In this document: positions 38,596 through 48,306 of the stretch, piece after piece
Layout of the letters: the number at the start of each line of letters is the position of its first letter
Numbering within the stretch: the stretch's first letter is position 1
DNA from: Pinirhizobacter soli
Lineage (GTDB): Bacteria > Pseudomonadota > Gammaproteobacteria > Xanthomonadales > Rhodanobacteraceae
Reading direction: 5' to 3'
Assembly (NCBI RefSeq): GCF_015905305.1
Contig: NZ_JADZLQ010000002.1
Span: 186,001-250,000 of the forward strand
DNA length: 64,000 bases
Position numbers and translations under genes: made by a program
Notes under the pieces: model-generated
What the model was told of the DNA's origin: nothing
Seen by the model: only the letters and a program-made list of their open reading frames with translations
The model's database searches: none

Positions 38596-39978
38596 GTGTC
38601 CGCATCCCTCCCGCGCCAGGTAACGAAATCCATCACGGTCATCGGCGCCGGACTGGTCGGCGCGCTGGTGGCAACCCTCCTGGCCCAGGCCGGGTTCGAG
38701 GTAGACGTCTTCGAAAAACGCCCCGATCCGCGACGTGCGGGCGCAGGCGGCGGCCGCTCGATCAACCTGGCGCTGGCCGAGCGCGGCCTGCATGCACTGC
38801 GTGCCACGGGGCAAGCCGACCGCGTGCTTGCACAGGCGGTGATGATGCGCGGCCGCATGGTGCACACGCCCGGGGGCCAGCCGGCCCTGCAGCGCTATGG
38901 GGTGGACGACAGCGAGGTGATCTGGTCGGTCTCCCGCGGCGGCCTGAACGGCCTGATGATCGACGCGGCCATCGACGCCGGCGCGCGCTTCCATTTTGGC
39001 CAGGCACTGGTCCGGGCCGATTTCAACGCAGGGCGCATCACCCTGTCCGACGGCCAGGCCAACCGTGACGTCGAGGCCTCCGTGGTGATCGGCGCCGACG
39101 GCGCAGGCTCGGCGCTGCGCACCGCCATGGGCGACCTGGGCGAACGCATCCAGCCCCTTGGCCACGGCTACAGGGAACTGGAAATTCCCTCGTCGAAGGA
39201 TCCGTCCGCGCCGTTCCGGATCGAGCCCAACGCCCTGCACATCTGGCCGCGGGGCGGCTACATGTGCATTGCGCTGCCCAACCGCGACGGCAGTTTCACC
39301 GTCACGCTTTTCCTGCCCGTGGACGGCGGCACACCAAGCTTCGCGCAGATCCGCCAGGCAGCCGATGCGCGCACGTTCTTCGCCCGCGAATTCCCCGATG
39401 CACTGGATCTGATGCCCGACTTCGACCAGGACTGGTCCGGGCATCCGATGGGCACGCTGGCAACGCTCTACCTGGATCGATGGCACCTGGGCGGCCGGGC
39501 CCTTTTGATCGGCGACGCAGCCCACGCCATCGTGCCCTTCCACGGCCAGGGCATGAACTGCGGCTTCGAAGACGCCGCCGCGCTCGCCCGCCTGCTGGGC
39601 CAACACCACGGCGACACTGTCGCCGCCTTCGCCGCCTTCCAGGCCGAGCGCAAGCCCAACGCCGATGCCATCGCCACCATGGCGCTGGAAAACTACATCG
39701 AGATGCGTGATTCGGTGGCCGACCCGCACTACCTGCGCAAGCGGGAACTGGGCAGCCTTCTGGCCGAACGCGCGCCGTCGCATTACATGCCACGCTATCG
39801 CATGGTTACCTTCACCCACCTGCCCTATGCCTATGCGCTCGAACGCGGCCTTGCGCAGGACACCCTGCTCGAGCAGTTGCTGAAGGGCCACGGCACGGTG
39901 TCGGAGGTGAACCTGGATGCCGCCGTGGCTACCCTGAAGGCCACCCTGCCCCCGCTGCCCGGCCATGGCCTTGGTTAA
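38596..39978 (+). CDS. kmo: Kynurenine 3-monooxygenase
   Basis: FAD/NADPH hydroxylase that turns L-kynurenine into 3-hydroxykynurenine on the route from tryptophan to quinolinate and NAD. 460 residues. It has the dinucleotide fold VIGAGLVGALVATLLAQAGF, the KMO-specific AGGGRSINLALAERGLHAL, VVIGADGAGSALR, and ALLIGDAAHAIVPFHGQGMN followed by CGFED. The C-terminus keeps the membrane-associated helix type. It starts at GTG and overlaps the DUF3293 gene by 14 nt. Other kynurenine-pathway genes are not in the window. Confidence 0.94.
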   Translation: MSASLPRQVTKSITVIGAGLVGALVATLLAQAGFEVDVFEKRPDPRRAGAGGGRSINLALAERGLHALRATGQADRVLAQAVMMRGRMVHTPGGQPALQRYGVDDSEVIWSVSRGGLNGLMIDAAIDAGARFHFGQALVRADFNAGRITLSDGQANRDVEASVVIGADGAGSALRTAMGDLGERIQPLGHGYRELEIPSSKDPSAPFRIEPNALHIWPRGGYMCIALPNRDGSFTVTLFLPVDGGTPSFAQIRQAADARTFFAREFPDALDLMPDFDQDWSGHPMGTLATLYLDRWHLGGRALLIGDAAHAIVPFHGQGMNCGFEDAAALARLLGQHHGDTVAAFAAFQAERKPNADAIATMALENYIEMRDSVADPHYLRKRELGSLLAERAPSHYMPRYRMVTFTHLPYAYALERGLAQDTLLEQLLKGHGTVSEVNLDAAVATLKATLPPLPGHGLG

Positions 39979-40375
39979 TGCGCACGACACCGCGTATCGC
40001 CGCACGGACTACCGCGTGCGCCTGCCGCGCGGTGGCCATGCTTCGATCCGTGTCGACGCCCCGCTACCCCCGGAGCTCTCCGCCGTGATCGGCGAGGCCT
40101 GCTGGGCGATCATCACCGGCTGGAACCCGGGCTCCGTCAGGCAATCGCCGGAAGTGAACCGCGCCGCCCAGCGGCGCCTGCTGGGCCTGCTCAAGGCCGC
40201 CAGCCCCTCGGTGCTATGGCCCTCGGTAGGCGTGGGCAACCAGCTTTGGCGCGAAGCGAGCCTGTTCGTGGTGGGCATCGACGCCTGGCGGATCCTGGCC
40301 ATCGCCGAGGCCTGCGGCCAGCACGCCATCGTCTGCGGCAAGGGCAAGGCCAGGCCGGCGTTGGCCTGGCTGTAG
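39965..40375 (+). CDS. DUF3293 domain protein
   Basis: 136 residues, cytosolic, no known function. The DUF3293 core is seen in CWAIITGWNPGSVRQSPEVN (the family's A-x-x-T-A/G-x-N-P block), then LGLLKAASPSVLWPSVGVGN and EASLFVVGI. It overlaps kmo by 14 nt, and ccmA follows 60 bp later, so it lies between two unrelated pathways; co-expression with kmo is likely. Confidence 0.8.
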   Translation: MALVNAHDTAYRRTDYRVRLPRGGHASIRVDAPLPPELSAVIGEACWAIITGWNPGSVRQSPEVNRAAQRRLLGLLKAASPSVLWPSVGVGNQLWREASLFVVGIDAWRILAIAEACGQHAIVCGKGKARPALAWL

Positions 40376-40435
40376 GCCCGCGACGGGCTGCCACATGGAC
40401 GCCCACCCAAGGTTTTAAGGACAATCGCCCGACCT

Positions 40436-41062
40436 ATGACCGCCCAAGCACCCCTGCTGCATGCCCGCGCCCTTTGCTTCTCCCGCCAGGAAGAGCGGGT
40501 GTTCGGCCCGCTGGATTTCGAGGTAGCCGCCGGCGACATCGTGCTGGTGGAAGGCGACAACGGCAGCGGCAAGACCACTTTGATGCGCATCCTCACCGGC
40601 ATCCTGCACGCGGAGGAAGGCACCCTGGAACTGGAAGGCAAGCCGCTGCGCAATATCGACGCTGCCGGCCGCATCGTGTTCCTGGGCCACCAGCTGGGCC
40701 TGAAGGCCGATCTTTCGCCGCTTGAGAACCTGCGCGTGGCCGAAGGCCTCGCCGGCCGCCGTGAGGGCGCCGATGCCATGGCCGTGCTAGTCGAGGTGGG
40801 CCTGGCAGGGTATGAGGATGAACCGGTACGCCGGCTTTCCGCCGGCCAGAAGAAACGGGCCGCGCTGGCGCGGCTGATGCTGGTCCCGGCCACCATTTGG
40901 CTGCTGGACGAGCCCTATGCCAACCTCGACCGCGAGGGCATCGCCCTGGTCAACCGGCTGGTCCAGGCGCACGCCCAGCGCGGCGGCGCGGCGCTGGTGT
41001 CCAGCCACGGCACGGTCACCTTCCTTGGCGGCGCCCCGCGCGTCATCCGGATGCACACGTGA
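40436..41062 (+). CDS. ccmA: Cytochrome c maturation ABC ATPase CcmA
   Basis: ATPase of the CcmABCD complex that frees haem-loaded CcmE. 208 residues with Walker A VEGDNGSGKTTLMRILTG, signature LSAGQKKRAALARLML and Walker B IWLLDEPYANLDREG. First gene of a complete ccmABCDEFGHI operon. Its stop overlaps the ccmB GTG start (GTGA). Confidence 0.95.
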   Translation: MTAQAPLLHARALCFSRQEERVFGPLDFEVAAGDIVLVEGDNGSGKTTLMRILTGILHAEEGTLELEGKPLRNIDAAGRIVFLGHQLGLKADLSPLENLRVAEGLAGRREGADAMAVLVEVGLAGYEDEPVRRLSAGQKKRAALARLMLVPATIWLLDEPYANLDREGIALVNRLVQAHAQRGGAALVSSHGTVTFLGGAPRVIRMHT

Positions 41063-41742
41063 CGGTCAGCACCGGCGCGGCCTGCGCCGCCCTCCTGCGC
41101 CGCGACCTGCTGCTGGCCTGGCGGAGGCGCGGCGACATTGCCATGCCGGTGCTCTATGCGGTGATCGTGGCCACGCTGTTTCCCTTCGCGCTTGGGCCTG
41201 AAGAGGCCCTTCTGCAGCGCATCGCCGGCGGGGTGATCCTGGTGACGGTGCTACTGGCCATGCTGCTGGCCCTGGACGCCATGTTCCGCGGCGACATCGA
41301 GGACGGCTCGCTCGAACAATTGTTGCTGGCACCGCAACCTCTGGCGCTGATGTTGGCAATAAGAATATTCGCGCACTGGATTACCACCGCCTTGCCGCTG
41401 ATCATTATTTCCCCGTTGCTGGCGGGCATGCTGCACCTGCCCACGCCGGTGATGGGCGTGCTGGTGGTGGCGCTGCTGCTGGCCACGCCGCTGCTTAGCC
41501 TGATCGGCGCCATCCTGGTGGCGCTGACGGCCGGGACGAGGCGCTCTGGTATGCTTCTGGCGCTAATGCTGCTGCCCCTGTGCGTCCCCGTGGTGATCTT
41601 CGCCGCCGGCGCGGTGGCAGCTGCACAGCAAGGGCTGCCGTGGGTTGCGCCCATCGCCTGGCTGGGCGCCGCCCTGGTGCTGGCCTTGGTGCTGGCCCCC
41701 CTGGCCTGTGCCGCGGCGCTGCGCATTGCGCTGGACGCCTGA
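41059..41742 (+). CDS. ccmB: Haem exporter membrane protein CcmB
   Basis: 227-residue integral membrane protein with six hydrophobic segments, for example VLYAVIVATLFPFALG and GVLVVALLLATPLLSLIGAI. LRRDLLLAWRRRGDIAMPVL at the N-terminus and IEDGSLEQLLLAPQPL are CcmB marks. Start is GTG at 41059 overlapping the ccmA stop. Upstream frame inside ccmA is rejected. Confidence 0.94.
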   Translation: MTVSTGAACAALLRRDLLLAWRRRGDIAMPVLYAVIVATLFPFALGPEEALLQRIAGGVILVTVLLAMLLALDAMFRGDIEDGSLEQLLLAPQPLALMLAIRIFAHWITTALPLIIISPLLAGMLHLPTPVMGVLVVALLLATPLLSLIGAILVALTAGTRRSGMLLALMLLPLCVPVVIFAAGAVAAAQQGLPWVAPIAWLGAALVLALVLAPLACAAALRIALDA

Positions 41743-41780
41743 CATGACCCCACGGCGAATCCCCCGCCTGAACGAGACAC

Positions 41781-42536
41781 ATGGCTAACTGGATCCCCAC
41801 CTGGCTGCACCGCCTCGGCTCGCCGCCGACGTTCTATCGCTTTGCCGGCGCCGTGCGTCCGTGGGCCCTGGCGCTGGCCCTCATCACCGGGGCGATCGCC
41901 GCCTACGGCGGCCTGGTGCTGGCACCGGCCGACTACCAGCAGGGCGATGCCTACCGGATCATCTTCATCCACGTGCCCAGCGCCTGGATGAGCCTGTTCA
42001 TCTATTTCGCCATGGGCGTGGCCGCGTTCATCGCGCTGGTATGGCGGATCAAGCTGGCCGAAGTGGTGGCGATGGAATCAGCGCCCATCGGCGCGGCCTT
42101 CACCTTCATCACCCTGGTGACCGGCTCCCTATGGGGCAAGCCGATGTGGGGTACGTGGTGGACATGGGACGCCCGGCTCACGTCCGAACTGGTGTTGCTG
42201 TTCCTGTACCTGGGCGTGATCGGCCTTTTCCACGCGTTCGAGGATCGGCGCCAGGGCGCACGCGCAGCAGCCTTCCTTGCGTTGATCGGCGTGGTGAACG
42301 TGCCCATCGTGCATTTTTCGGTGAACTGGTGGAACACCCTGCACCAGGGTTCCACCGTGCGCCTGCTGGGTCCTTCGCATATCGATGCGCGCATGCTGTG
42401 GCCGCTCTTGACGATGATGCTGGCCACCAAGTGCTACTACGTGGCGAGCCTGTTCGGCCGCGTCCGGGCCGACCTTGTCGCCATGGAAAGCGGCAAGGAC
42501 TGGGTCAAGGCGCTGGCCGTGGAGGAAACGGCATGA
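41781..42536 (+). CDS. ccmC: Haem handling protein CcmC
   Basis: 251 residues, six membrane segments. The periplasmic tryptophan-rich WWD signature is WGTWWTWDARLTSELVLL, with flanking His ligands in IFIHVPSAWM and NVPIVHFSVNWWNTLHQG. It presents haem to CcmE. A 38-bp gap separates it from ccmB and it overlaps ccmD by 4 nt. Confidence 0.95.
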   Translation: MANWIPTWLHRLGSPPTFYRFAGAVRPWALALALITGAIAAYGGLVLAPADYQQGDAYRIIFIHVPSAWMSLFIYFAMGVAAFIALVWRIKLAEVVAMESAPIGAAFTFITLVTGSLWGKPMWGTWWTWDARLTSELVLLFLYLGVIGLFHAFEDRRQGARAAAFLALIGVVNVPIVHFSVNWWNTLHQGSTVRLLGPSHIDARMLWPLLTMMLATKCYYVASLFGRVRADLVAMESGKDWVKALAVEETA

Positions 42537-42712
42537 GCCAGTTCCTGGACATGGGCGGTTATGCCTTCTACGTGTGGACCAGCTACGCGGTGTTCGCCGT
42601 GGTCCTCCTGGCCGACTACCTCGCACCGGTGCTTCGTCGCCGCCGCAACCTGCGCGATGTCCGCGCCCGCATGGCGCGCCAGGGCGCGCGCCGCCGGAAT
42701 GAAAACGCATGA
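42533..42712 (+). CDS. ccmD: Haem exporter protein CcmD
   Basis: 59-residue small membrane protein with one helix ([20 protein letters not shown]) and a positively charged cytosolic tail ([20 protein letters not shown]). It matches CcmD in size, topology and the N-terminal [12 protein letters not shown] block. It helps release holo-CcmE from CcmABC. Overlaps ccmC and ccmE by 4 nt each. Confidence 0.92.
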   Translation: MSQFLDMGGYAFYVWTSYAVFAVVLLADYLAPVLRRRRNLRDVRARMARQGARRRNENA

Positions 42713-43176
42713 ATCCCACCCGTAAGCGCCGCCTCACCATCGTCCTCTTGGTGGTGGTCGCCGCCGTCGCCGCGGTGGGGCTGGCCGTGTTCGCCTTGCA
42801 GCAGAACATGAACTACCTCTTCACCCCCAGCCAGGTGCAGGGCGGCCAGGCCACCCAGTACAAAAGCTTTCGACTGGGCGGGATGGTCAAGTCCGGCTCC
42901 ATCCAGCGCGCAAGCGACTCGTTGAAGGTGAGCTTCATCGTGGTCGATGCGGACGGCGCGATGCCGGTGGAATACAACGGCATCCTTCCCGACCTCTTCC
43001 GTGACAACCAGTCGGTGATCGCCACCGGTTCCATGGACGGCGCCCGTTTCGTGGCCAGCGAAGTGCTGGCCAAGCACGATGAAACCTACATGCCCAAGGA
43101 ACTGAAGGACGCCATGGCCAAGGCCCACAAGAACAAGGCCATCGACGAGAAAGCCGACATGGAGGCGGGCAAGTGA
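42709..43176 (+). CDS. ccmE: Cytochrome c maturation haem chaperone CcmE
   Basis: 155-residue periplasmic haem chaperone with an N-terminal membrane anchor ([20 protein letters not shown]) and an OB-fold domain. The covalent haem His is in [14 protein letters not shown], with the following Tyr ligand (HxxxY). Overlaps ccmF by 4 nt. Confidence 0.95.
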   Translation: MNPTRKRRLTIVLLVVVAAVAAVGLAVFALQQNMNYLFTPSQVQGGQATQYKSFRLGGMVKSGSIQRASDSLKVSFIVVDADGAMPVEYNGILPDLFRDNQSVIATGSMDGARFVASEVLAKHDETYMPKELKDAMAKAHKNKAIDEKADMEAGK

Positions 43177-45137
43177 TCCCCGAGCTTGGCCAGCTTGCGC
43201 TGATCCTTGCCATGCTGCTGGCGCTGGTGCAGGGCGTGGTGCCGGTGGTTGGCGCATGGCGTGGCAACAGCGCACTGATGTCGCTGGCGCGTCCGATGGC
43301 CGCGGGGCAGTTCGTTTTCGTGGCGCTGGCCATGGGCATCCTGGTCCACGCATTCCTCACCTTCGATTTCTCGGTGGGCTATGTGGCCGCCAATTCGAAC
43401 CTCGCCCTGCCCTGGTACTACCGCATCACCGCGGTATGGGGCGCGCACGAAGGCTCGATGCTGCTGTGGGTATTCATCCTCAACGCCTGGACCTTGGCGC
43501 TGACGATCTTCAGCCGGCAGCTGCCCGAGGCCTTCGCCGCCCGCGTGCTTGGCGTGATGGGTTTCATCGGCCTGGGGTTCCTGGCCTTCATCGTATTCAC
43601 CTCCAATCCCTTCCTGCGCGAACTGCCGATGCAGCCCGATGGCGCGGACCTCAACCCCGTGCTGCAGGACCCGGGCATGACCTTCCATCCGCCCGTGCTG
43701 TACATGGGCTATGTGGGGTTCTCGGTAGCGTTCGCCTTCTCCATCGCGGCGCTGCTTGGCGGTGAGCTGGAACAGGCCTGGGTGCGCTGGGCACGCCCGT
43801 GGACCAACGTGGCGTGGGCGTTCCTTTCCGCCGGCATCGTCGCCGGCAGCTGGTGGGCCTACGCGGAACTGGGCTGGGGCGGCTGGTGGTTCTGGGATCC
43901 GGTGGAGAACGCATCCTTCATGCCGTGGCTGGTGGGTGCAGCGCTGGTGCACGCGCAGGCCATCACCGAGAAGCGAGGCTCGCTACGGTCGTGGACGATC
44001 CTGCTGTCGCTGTTCGCCTTCTCGTTGTCGTTGCTGGGCACGTTCCTGGTGCGTTCGGGCGTGTTGACCTCGGTGCATTCGTTTGCCTCCGACCCGCGGC
44101 GCGGCCTGTACATCCTCGGATTCCTGGTGGTGGTGATCGGCGGCTCGCTGCTGCTGTATGCCGTGCGTGCACCGAAGGTGGCGGGCGGCCGCGCGTTCGC
44201 CGTCGTGTCACGCGAGACCGCCGTGCTGATCGGCAACCTGCTGCTTACCACCGCCGCCGCGATGGTGTTGCTGGGCACGTTGTTCCCGCTGCTCGGTGAC
44301 GCGCTGAACCTGGGCAAGGTATCGGTGGGTCCGCCCTACTTCGGTTTCCTCTTCAACCTGCTGATGCTGCCGGTGGTATTGCTGCTGCCGTTCGGGCCTT
44401 ACCTGCGCTGGGGCAAGGGCGATATCGGCGTACTCAAACCCGTCGCGCTGCGAGCGGGCCTGGCCGCCATCGTCTGCGCGGTGATCGCCTTCCTCTTTGT
44501 CGACGCGAAGCTCAAGGCCATCGCCGGTGTCGCCGGCGCGGTCTGGGCGTGCGTTGGCACGCTGCTGTACGTGATCAAGCGCTGGCGTGAAATGCCGCGC
44601 GGCCGCCGTTTCCCGGCGGAGATGGCAGGCATGTTGCTGGCCCATTTTGGCGTCGGCATTTTTGTCGCCGGCGTGATGCTTTCCGAATCGCTCAGCATCG
44701 AGCGCGACGTGCGCATGGAGCCGGGCAAGATCGTGCAGCTGGGAAGCTACGACTTCCGCTTCGACGGCGTGCGCGAAACCAGCGGCCCGAACTGGCGCGG
44801 CGACGAAGGCGTGGTGACGGTGATGAAGGACGGCGCGTTGGTGGCCAACCTGCACCCGCAGAAGCGCACGTATACGCGCGGCCAGGTGCAGACTGAATCC
44901 GCCATCGATGCGGGTATCTTCCGCGACATCTACGTGGCACTGGGCGAACCAATGGATGCGGGTAACCGCGAGGGTGCCTGGGCGCTGCGGCTGTACCAGA
45001 AACCCTTCATCCGCTGGATCTGGCTCGGCGGCCTGTTCATGATGCTCGGTGGCTTCGTGGCCGCTGGCGAGCGACGCTTCCGCACGCAAAAAACGCGCAG
45101 TGAAGCTGGTGCGACGGTAGCGGAGCCCGCTGCATGA
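43173..45137 (+). CDS. ccmF: Haem lyase subunit CcmF
   Basis: 654-residue membrane protein with about 15 hydrophobic segments that joins haem to apocytochrome c together with CcmH/CcmI. The WWD motif is [20 protein letters not shown], with His ligands in the [18 protein letters not shown] and [15 protein letters not shown] areas and [10 protein letters not shown]. It starts with GTG overlapping ccmE. Confidence 0.95.
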   Translation: MIPELGQLALILAMLLALVQGVVPVVGAWRGNSALMSLARPMAAGQFVFVALAMGILVHAFLTFDFSVGYVAANSNLALPWYYRITAVWGAHEGSMLLWVFILNAWTLALTIFSRQLPEAFAARVLGVMGFIGLGFLAFIVFTSNPFLRELPMQPDGADLNPVLQDPGMTFHPPVLYMGYVGFSVAFAFSIAALLGGELEQAWVRWARPWTNVAWAFLSAGIVAGSWWAYAELGWGGWWFWDPVENASFMPWLVGAALVHAQAITEKRGSLRSWTILLSLFAFSLSLLGTFLVRSGVLTSVHSFASDPRRGLYILGFLVVVIGGSLLLYAVRAPKVAGGRAFAVVSRETAVLIGNLLLTTAAAMVLLGTLFPLLGDALNLGKVSVGPPYFGFLFNLLMLPVVLLLPFGPYLRWGKGDIGVLKPVALRAGLAAIVCAVIAFLFVDAKLKAIAGVAGAVWACVGTLLYVIKRWREMPRGRRFPAEMAGMLLAHFGVGIFVAGVMLSESLSIERDVRMEPGKIVQLGSYDFRFDGVRETSGPNWRGDEGVVTVMKDGALVANLHPQKRTYTRGQVQTESAIDAGIFRDIYVALGEPMDAGNREGAWALRLYQKPFIRWIWLGGLFMMLGGFVAAGERRFRTQKTRSEAGATVAEPAA

Positions 45138-45676
45138 GCCGCCTGCTGCCCTTCTTCGCTTTCCTTGCCCTGGTGGCGCTGTTCGGCTTCGGCATCTGGT
45201 GGAACACCCAGCACGACCAACGCGAGGTGCCCTCGCCATTGATCGGTCGGGCGGCGCCTGAGTTCCGCCTGCCGGTGCTGGACGATCCCAGCCGCACGGT
45301 GGCCAAGGCGGACCTCCTGGGCAAGCCGTACCTGTTGAATGTGTTCGGCAGCTGGTGCTTTGCCTGCGGCGAGGAACACCCGGTGCTGATGGCGCAAGGC
45401 AAGGCGCTGGGCGTGAAGCTGGTGGGTTACAACTACAAGGACGAGCCCGCTGCCGCGAAGGGCTGGCTCGCCGAGCACGGCAATCCGTACGATCTGGTGA
45501 TCGCCGATGTCGAAGGCCGCACGGCGATTGATTTCGGCGTCTACGGCGCACCGGAGACGTTCCTGGTGGATGGCAAGGGCGTGATTCGCTACAAGCGCAT
45601 CGGGCCGCTTACGCCGGACGTGATCGAACGCGAGCTCAAGCCCGCGTTGGCTGCGATCGCGAAGGAAGCGCCATGA
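45134..45676 (+). CDS. ccmG: Thiol:disulfide interchange protein CcmG/DsbE
   Basis: 180-residue membrane-tethered thioredoxin with an N-terminal helix (LLPFFAFLALVALFGFGIWW) and active site GSWCFACGEEHP (CFAC rather than the CPTC/CPPC more often seen). It reduces apocytochrome c. Conserved YGAPETFLVDGKGVIRYKR precedes the C-terminus. Overlaps ccmF and ccmH by 4 nt. Confidence 0.94.
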   Translation: MSRLLPFFAFLALVALFGFGIWWNTQHDQREVPSPLIGRAAPEFRLPVLDDPSRTVAKADLLGKPYLLNVFGSWCFACGEEHPVLMAQGKALGVKLVGYNYKDEPAAAKGWLAEHGNPYDLVIADVEGRTAIDFGVYGAPETFLVDGKGVIRYKRIGPLTPDVIERELKPALAAIAKEAP

Positions 45677-46125
45677 TGCGCCGCGTGATGCTGCTGCTGG
45701 TACTGCTGATGGCAACGACCGTCGCCGCCCAGGCGATCGATCCGCTGCCTTTCAAGGACCACGCCCAGGAAGTACGCTTCCAGCATCTCACTGCGCAGCT
45801 ACGCTGCCTGGTGTGCCAGAACGAAAACCTCAACGACTCCAATGCCGAGCTCGCCCGCGACCTTCGCCACGAAGTGTTCGACTTGATGCAGCAGGGCAAG
45901 AACGACGAAGAGATCAAGGCCTGGCTGGTGGCGCGCTATTCGAAGTTCGTGCTTTACGATCCGCCGCTTGATACGGGCACGGCCCTGTTGTGGTTCGGAC
46001 CGCTGCTGGTGCTTGTGCTTGGCGGCGTGGCGCTGGTGGTGCAGGTGCGGCGCCGCGCGCGTACCGCGGCCACGGAACCTGCGAACGCGGTGACCGAATC
46101 CAACGACAGTGGGGAAAACTGGTGA
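45673..46125 (+). CDS. ccmH: Cytochrome c-type biogenesis protein CcmH
   Basis: 150-residue protein with signal peptide, the redox motif LRCLVCQNENLNDSNAELA (CxxC) and one C-terminal membrane helix (TALLWFGPLLVLVLGGVALV). Short CcmH type without TPR repeats; those are in the separate ccmI downstream, which overlaps it by 4 nt. Confidence 0.94.
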   Translation: MMRRVMLLLVLLMATTVAAQAIDPLPFKDHAQEVRFQHLTAQLRCLVCQNENLNDSNAELARDLRHEVFDLMQQGKNDEEIKAWLVARYSKFVLYDPPLDTGTALLWFGPLLVLVLGGVALVVQVRRRARTAATEPANAVTESNDSGENW

Positions 46126-47156
46126 AGCCTGCGTTCTATGTGTGCGCCGCGATCATGCTCGCGGTGGCGCTGGCCCTCGTGCTTGTTCCCCTGATCCGCC
46201 GCGGCCGCCGTGAAGGACGCCCGGTGGGCGTGTTCGCGCTGGCATTGGCGCTGGCATTCGTTATTCCCGTCGCCACGGTTGGCCTGTACATGTTGGTGGG
46301 CACGCCGCAAACGCTCGATGGCGTGGCCAAGGCCGAGCCGCCGCCGAGCATCGACGAGGCAATGGCCGGCCTTAGCGCGCGACTGGCGCAGCATCCGGAC
46401 GACCTGCAGGGCTGGCTGCTGATGGGCCAGGCACAGGGCATGCTTCACCAGTTCACGCAGGCACGCGATGCGTACGGGCACGCGCTGGACCTGGATGCAA
46501 GCAACGGCGTGGCGATGGTGGGCTGGGCCGAATCCGATTCACAATCGCGGCCTGATCATCTGATCGACGGCCGGGCGCGCGAGCTGCTGGACAAGGCCGT
46601 GCAGGTGGACGCCACCAACCAGCGCGCCCTGTGGTTGCTTGGCATCAGCGACTTCCAGCAAGGCCGCTACAAGGAAGCTTCGGCCACGTGGCGGAAGCTG
46701 CAACCCTTGCTTGATCCCAGTTCCAATGTGGCCGCCGCCGTCGAGCAGCAGATCGCCGCCGCGGATGCCAAGGCCAGCGGCAAGGCTGACGAACCCGCGG
46801 CCGGCGCCACGCCACCAGCGCTGGACGTGCAGGTCGCCGTGGCACCGGCCCTGAAGAGCAAGCTGGCCGCCGGAGACACGCTCTATGTCTACGCTCGTGC
46901 CGAAAACGGTCCGCCGATGCCGCTGGCGGTGGCGAAACTCGACGCCGGAAAACTACCCGCTTCGGTGGTATTGACCGACGGCATGGGCATGACACCGCAG
47001 TTCAAACTTTCGTCCGCGGAGCGCGTGTTCGTAGGCGCCCGCATCAGCAAGAGTGGCCAGGCGATCGCCCAACCAGGTGACCTGGAAGGCGACGCCGGGG
47101 TAGTGTCCACTTCTACCCGGGATCCGATCCGCATCAGTATCGACAAGGTTCATTGA
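46122..47156 (+). CDS. ccmI: Cytochrome c biogenesis TPR protein CcmI
   Basis: 344-residue membrane protein with two N-terminal helices (residues ~4-22 and ~33-57), TPR-like repeats (~80-200, for example WLLMGQAQGMLHQFTQARDA) and a periplasmic C-terminal domain (LKSKLAAGDTLYVYARAENG...). It chaperones apocytochrome c. GTG start at 46122 in GTGA; the frame upstream lies in ccmH. Its stop overlaps metX (TGATG). Confidence 0.9.
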   Translation: MKPAFYVCAAIMLAVALALVLVPLIRRGRREGRPVGVFALALALAFVIPVATVGLYMLVGTPQTLDGVAKAEPPPSIDEAMAGLSARLAQHPDDLQGWLLMGQAQGMLHQFTQARDAYGHALDLDASNGVAMVGWAESDSQSRPDHLIDGRARELLDKAVQVDATNQRALWLLGISDFQQGRYKEASATWRKLQPLLDPSSNVAAAVEQQIAAADAKASGKADEPAAGATPPALDVQVAVAPALKSKLAAGDTLYVYARAENGPPMPLAVAKLDAGKLPASVVLTDGMGMTPQFKLSSAERVFVGARISKSGQAIAQPGDLEGDAGVVSTSTRDPIRISIDKVH

Positions 47157-48253
47157 TGGGCGACGCACGCCGCTACCACCCGCTTCCCTCCCCCTTCCCG
47201 ATGAAGCGTGGCGGTGAACTGCATGGCGCGCGCGTGGCGTTTGAAACCTGGGGCCAGCTTGACGAGGCGAAATCCAACGCCTTGTTGATCCTGACGGGCC
47301 TGTCACCGAGCGCCCACGCCACCTCGAACGACGAAGATCCGTCCGACGGTTGGTGGGAAGCGATGATCGGCCCCGGCCGCGCCATCGACACGTCGAAGTA
47401 CTACGTGATCTGCGTCAATTCGCTGGGCAGCGACAAGGGCTCCACCTGCCCCGCCTCGATCGACCCTGCCACCGGCGAGGCGTATCGACTCACCTTCCCT
47501 GAGCTTTCGCTCGAGGACGTCGCCAACGCCGCGCACTCGGCGGTAAGCGCGCTGGGCATCACCCAGCTCGACTGCCTGGTTGGCTGCTCGATGGGCGGCA
47601 TGAGCGCCCTGGCGTACATGGCGCTGCATCCGGGCAGCGCACGCCGGCACATCAGCGTGGATACCGCGCCGCAGGCGCAGCCCTTCGCCATCGCCATCCG
47701 CTCGCTGCAGCGCGAGGCGATCCGCCTTGATCCGAACTGGAACAACGGCCAGTACGACGACGACCACTACCCCGAACACGGCATGAGCATCGCCCGGAAG
47801 CTCGGCGTGATCACCTACCGCTCGGCGATGGAGTGGAACGGCCGCTTCGCGCGCATCCGGCTGGAACCGGAAGACCGCGAGGGCGAACCCTTCGGCTTCG
47901 AATTCCAGGTGGAGTCGTACCTGGAAGGCCACGCCCGCCGCTTCACCCGCACCTTCGACCCCAACAGCTACCTGTACCTGTCCCGCGCCAGCGACTGGTT
48001 CGACATCGCCGAGCACGGCCAGGGCAGCGTCGAAAAAGGCCTTGCCCGGATCAAGCTGGAAGAGGCCCTGGTGATCGGCGTCAGCACCGATATCCTGTTC
48101 CCACTGGAACAGCAGGAACAGATCGCCACGGGCCTGCGCAACACCGGTGTGCGGGTGGAATTCGTGGCGCTGGACTCCCCCCAGGGCCATGACGCCTTCC
48201 TGGTGGATATCGAGAACTACAGCCGGGCCATCGGCGGCTTCCTGGCCCGGTGA
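47156..48253 (+). CDS. metX: MetX-family O-acyltransferase (homoserine O-acetyl- or serine O-succinyltransferase)
   Basis: 365-residue alpha/beta hydrolase-fold acyltransferase. The catalytic triad can be placed: S145 in LVGCSMGGMSAL, D312 in GVSTDILFP and H345 in SPQGHDAFL. Xanthomonadales members of the family have been reported to succinylate L-serine (cysteine synthesis) instead of acetylating homoserine; the block SLGSDKGSTCPASIDPATG differs from the classic GTTGPxSxxP of homoserine acetyltransferases, so the serine role is plausible but not proven. Coupled to ccmI by TGATG and followed by a cysteine dioxygenase gene, which favours a role in cysteine supply. Confidence 0.88.
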   Translation: MGDARRYHPLPSPFPMKRGGELHGARVAFETWGQLDEAKSNALLILTGLSPSAHATSNDEDPSDGWWEAMIGPGRAIDTSKYYVICVNSLGSDKGSTCPASIDPATGEAYRLTFPELSLEDVANAAHSAVSALGITQLDCLVGCSMGGMSALAYMALHPGSARRHISVDTAPQAQPFAIAIRSLQREAIRLDPNWNNGQYDDDHYPEHGMSIARKLGVITYRSAMEWNGRFARIRLEPEDREGEPFGFEFQVESYLEGHARRFTRTFDPNSYLYLSRASDWFDIAEHGQGSVEKGLARIKLEEALVIGVSTDILFPLEQQEQIATGLRNTGVRVEFVALDSPQGHDAFLVDIENYSRAIGGFLAR

Positions 48254-48264
48254 ATTGCCGGTAA

Positions 48265-48273
48265 TGGTATCAT
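48265..48273 (+). promoter_or_regulatory. Extended -10 element before the cysteine dioxygenase gene
   Basis: TGGTATCAT in the 53-bp gap after metX fits the extended -10 pattern TGnTATNNT with one mismatch to TATAAT. No -35 at proper spacing. It could give the dioxygenase its own transcript beside read-through from the ccm-metX operon. Confidence 0.35.
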
Positions 48274-48306
48274 CGGCAACATGTTCCACCTGAGCGCGGT
48301 ATCGCC

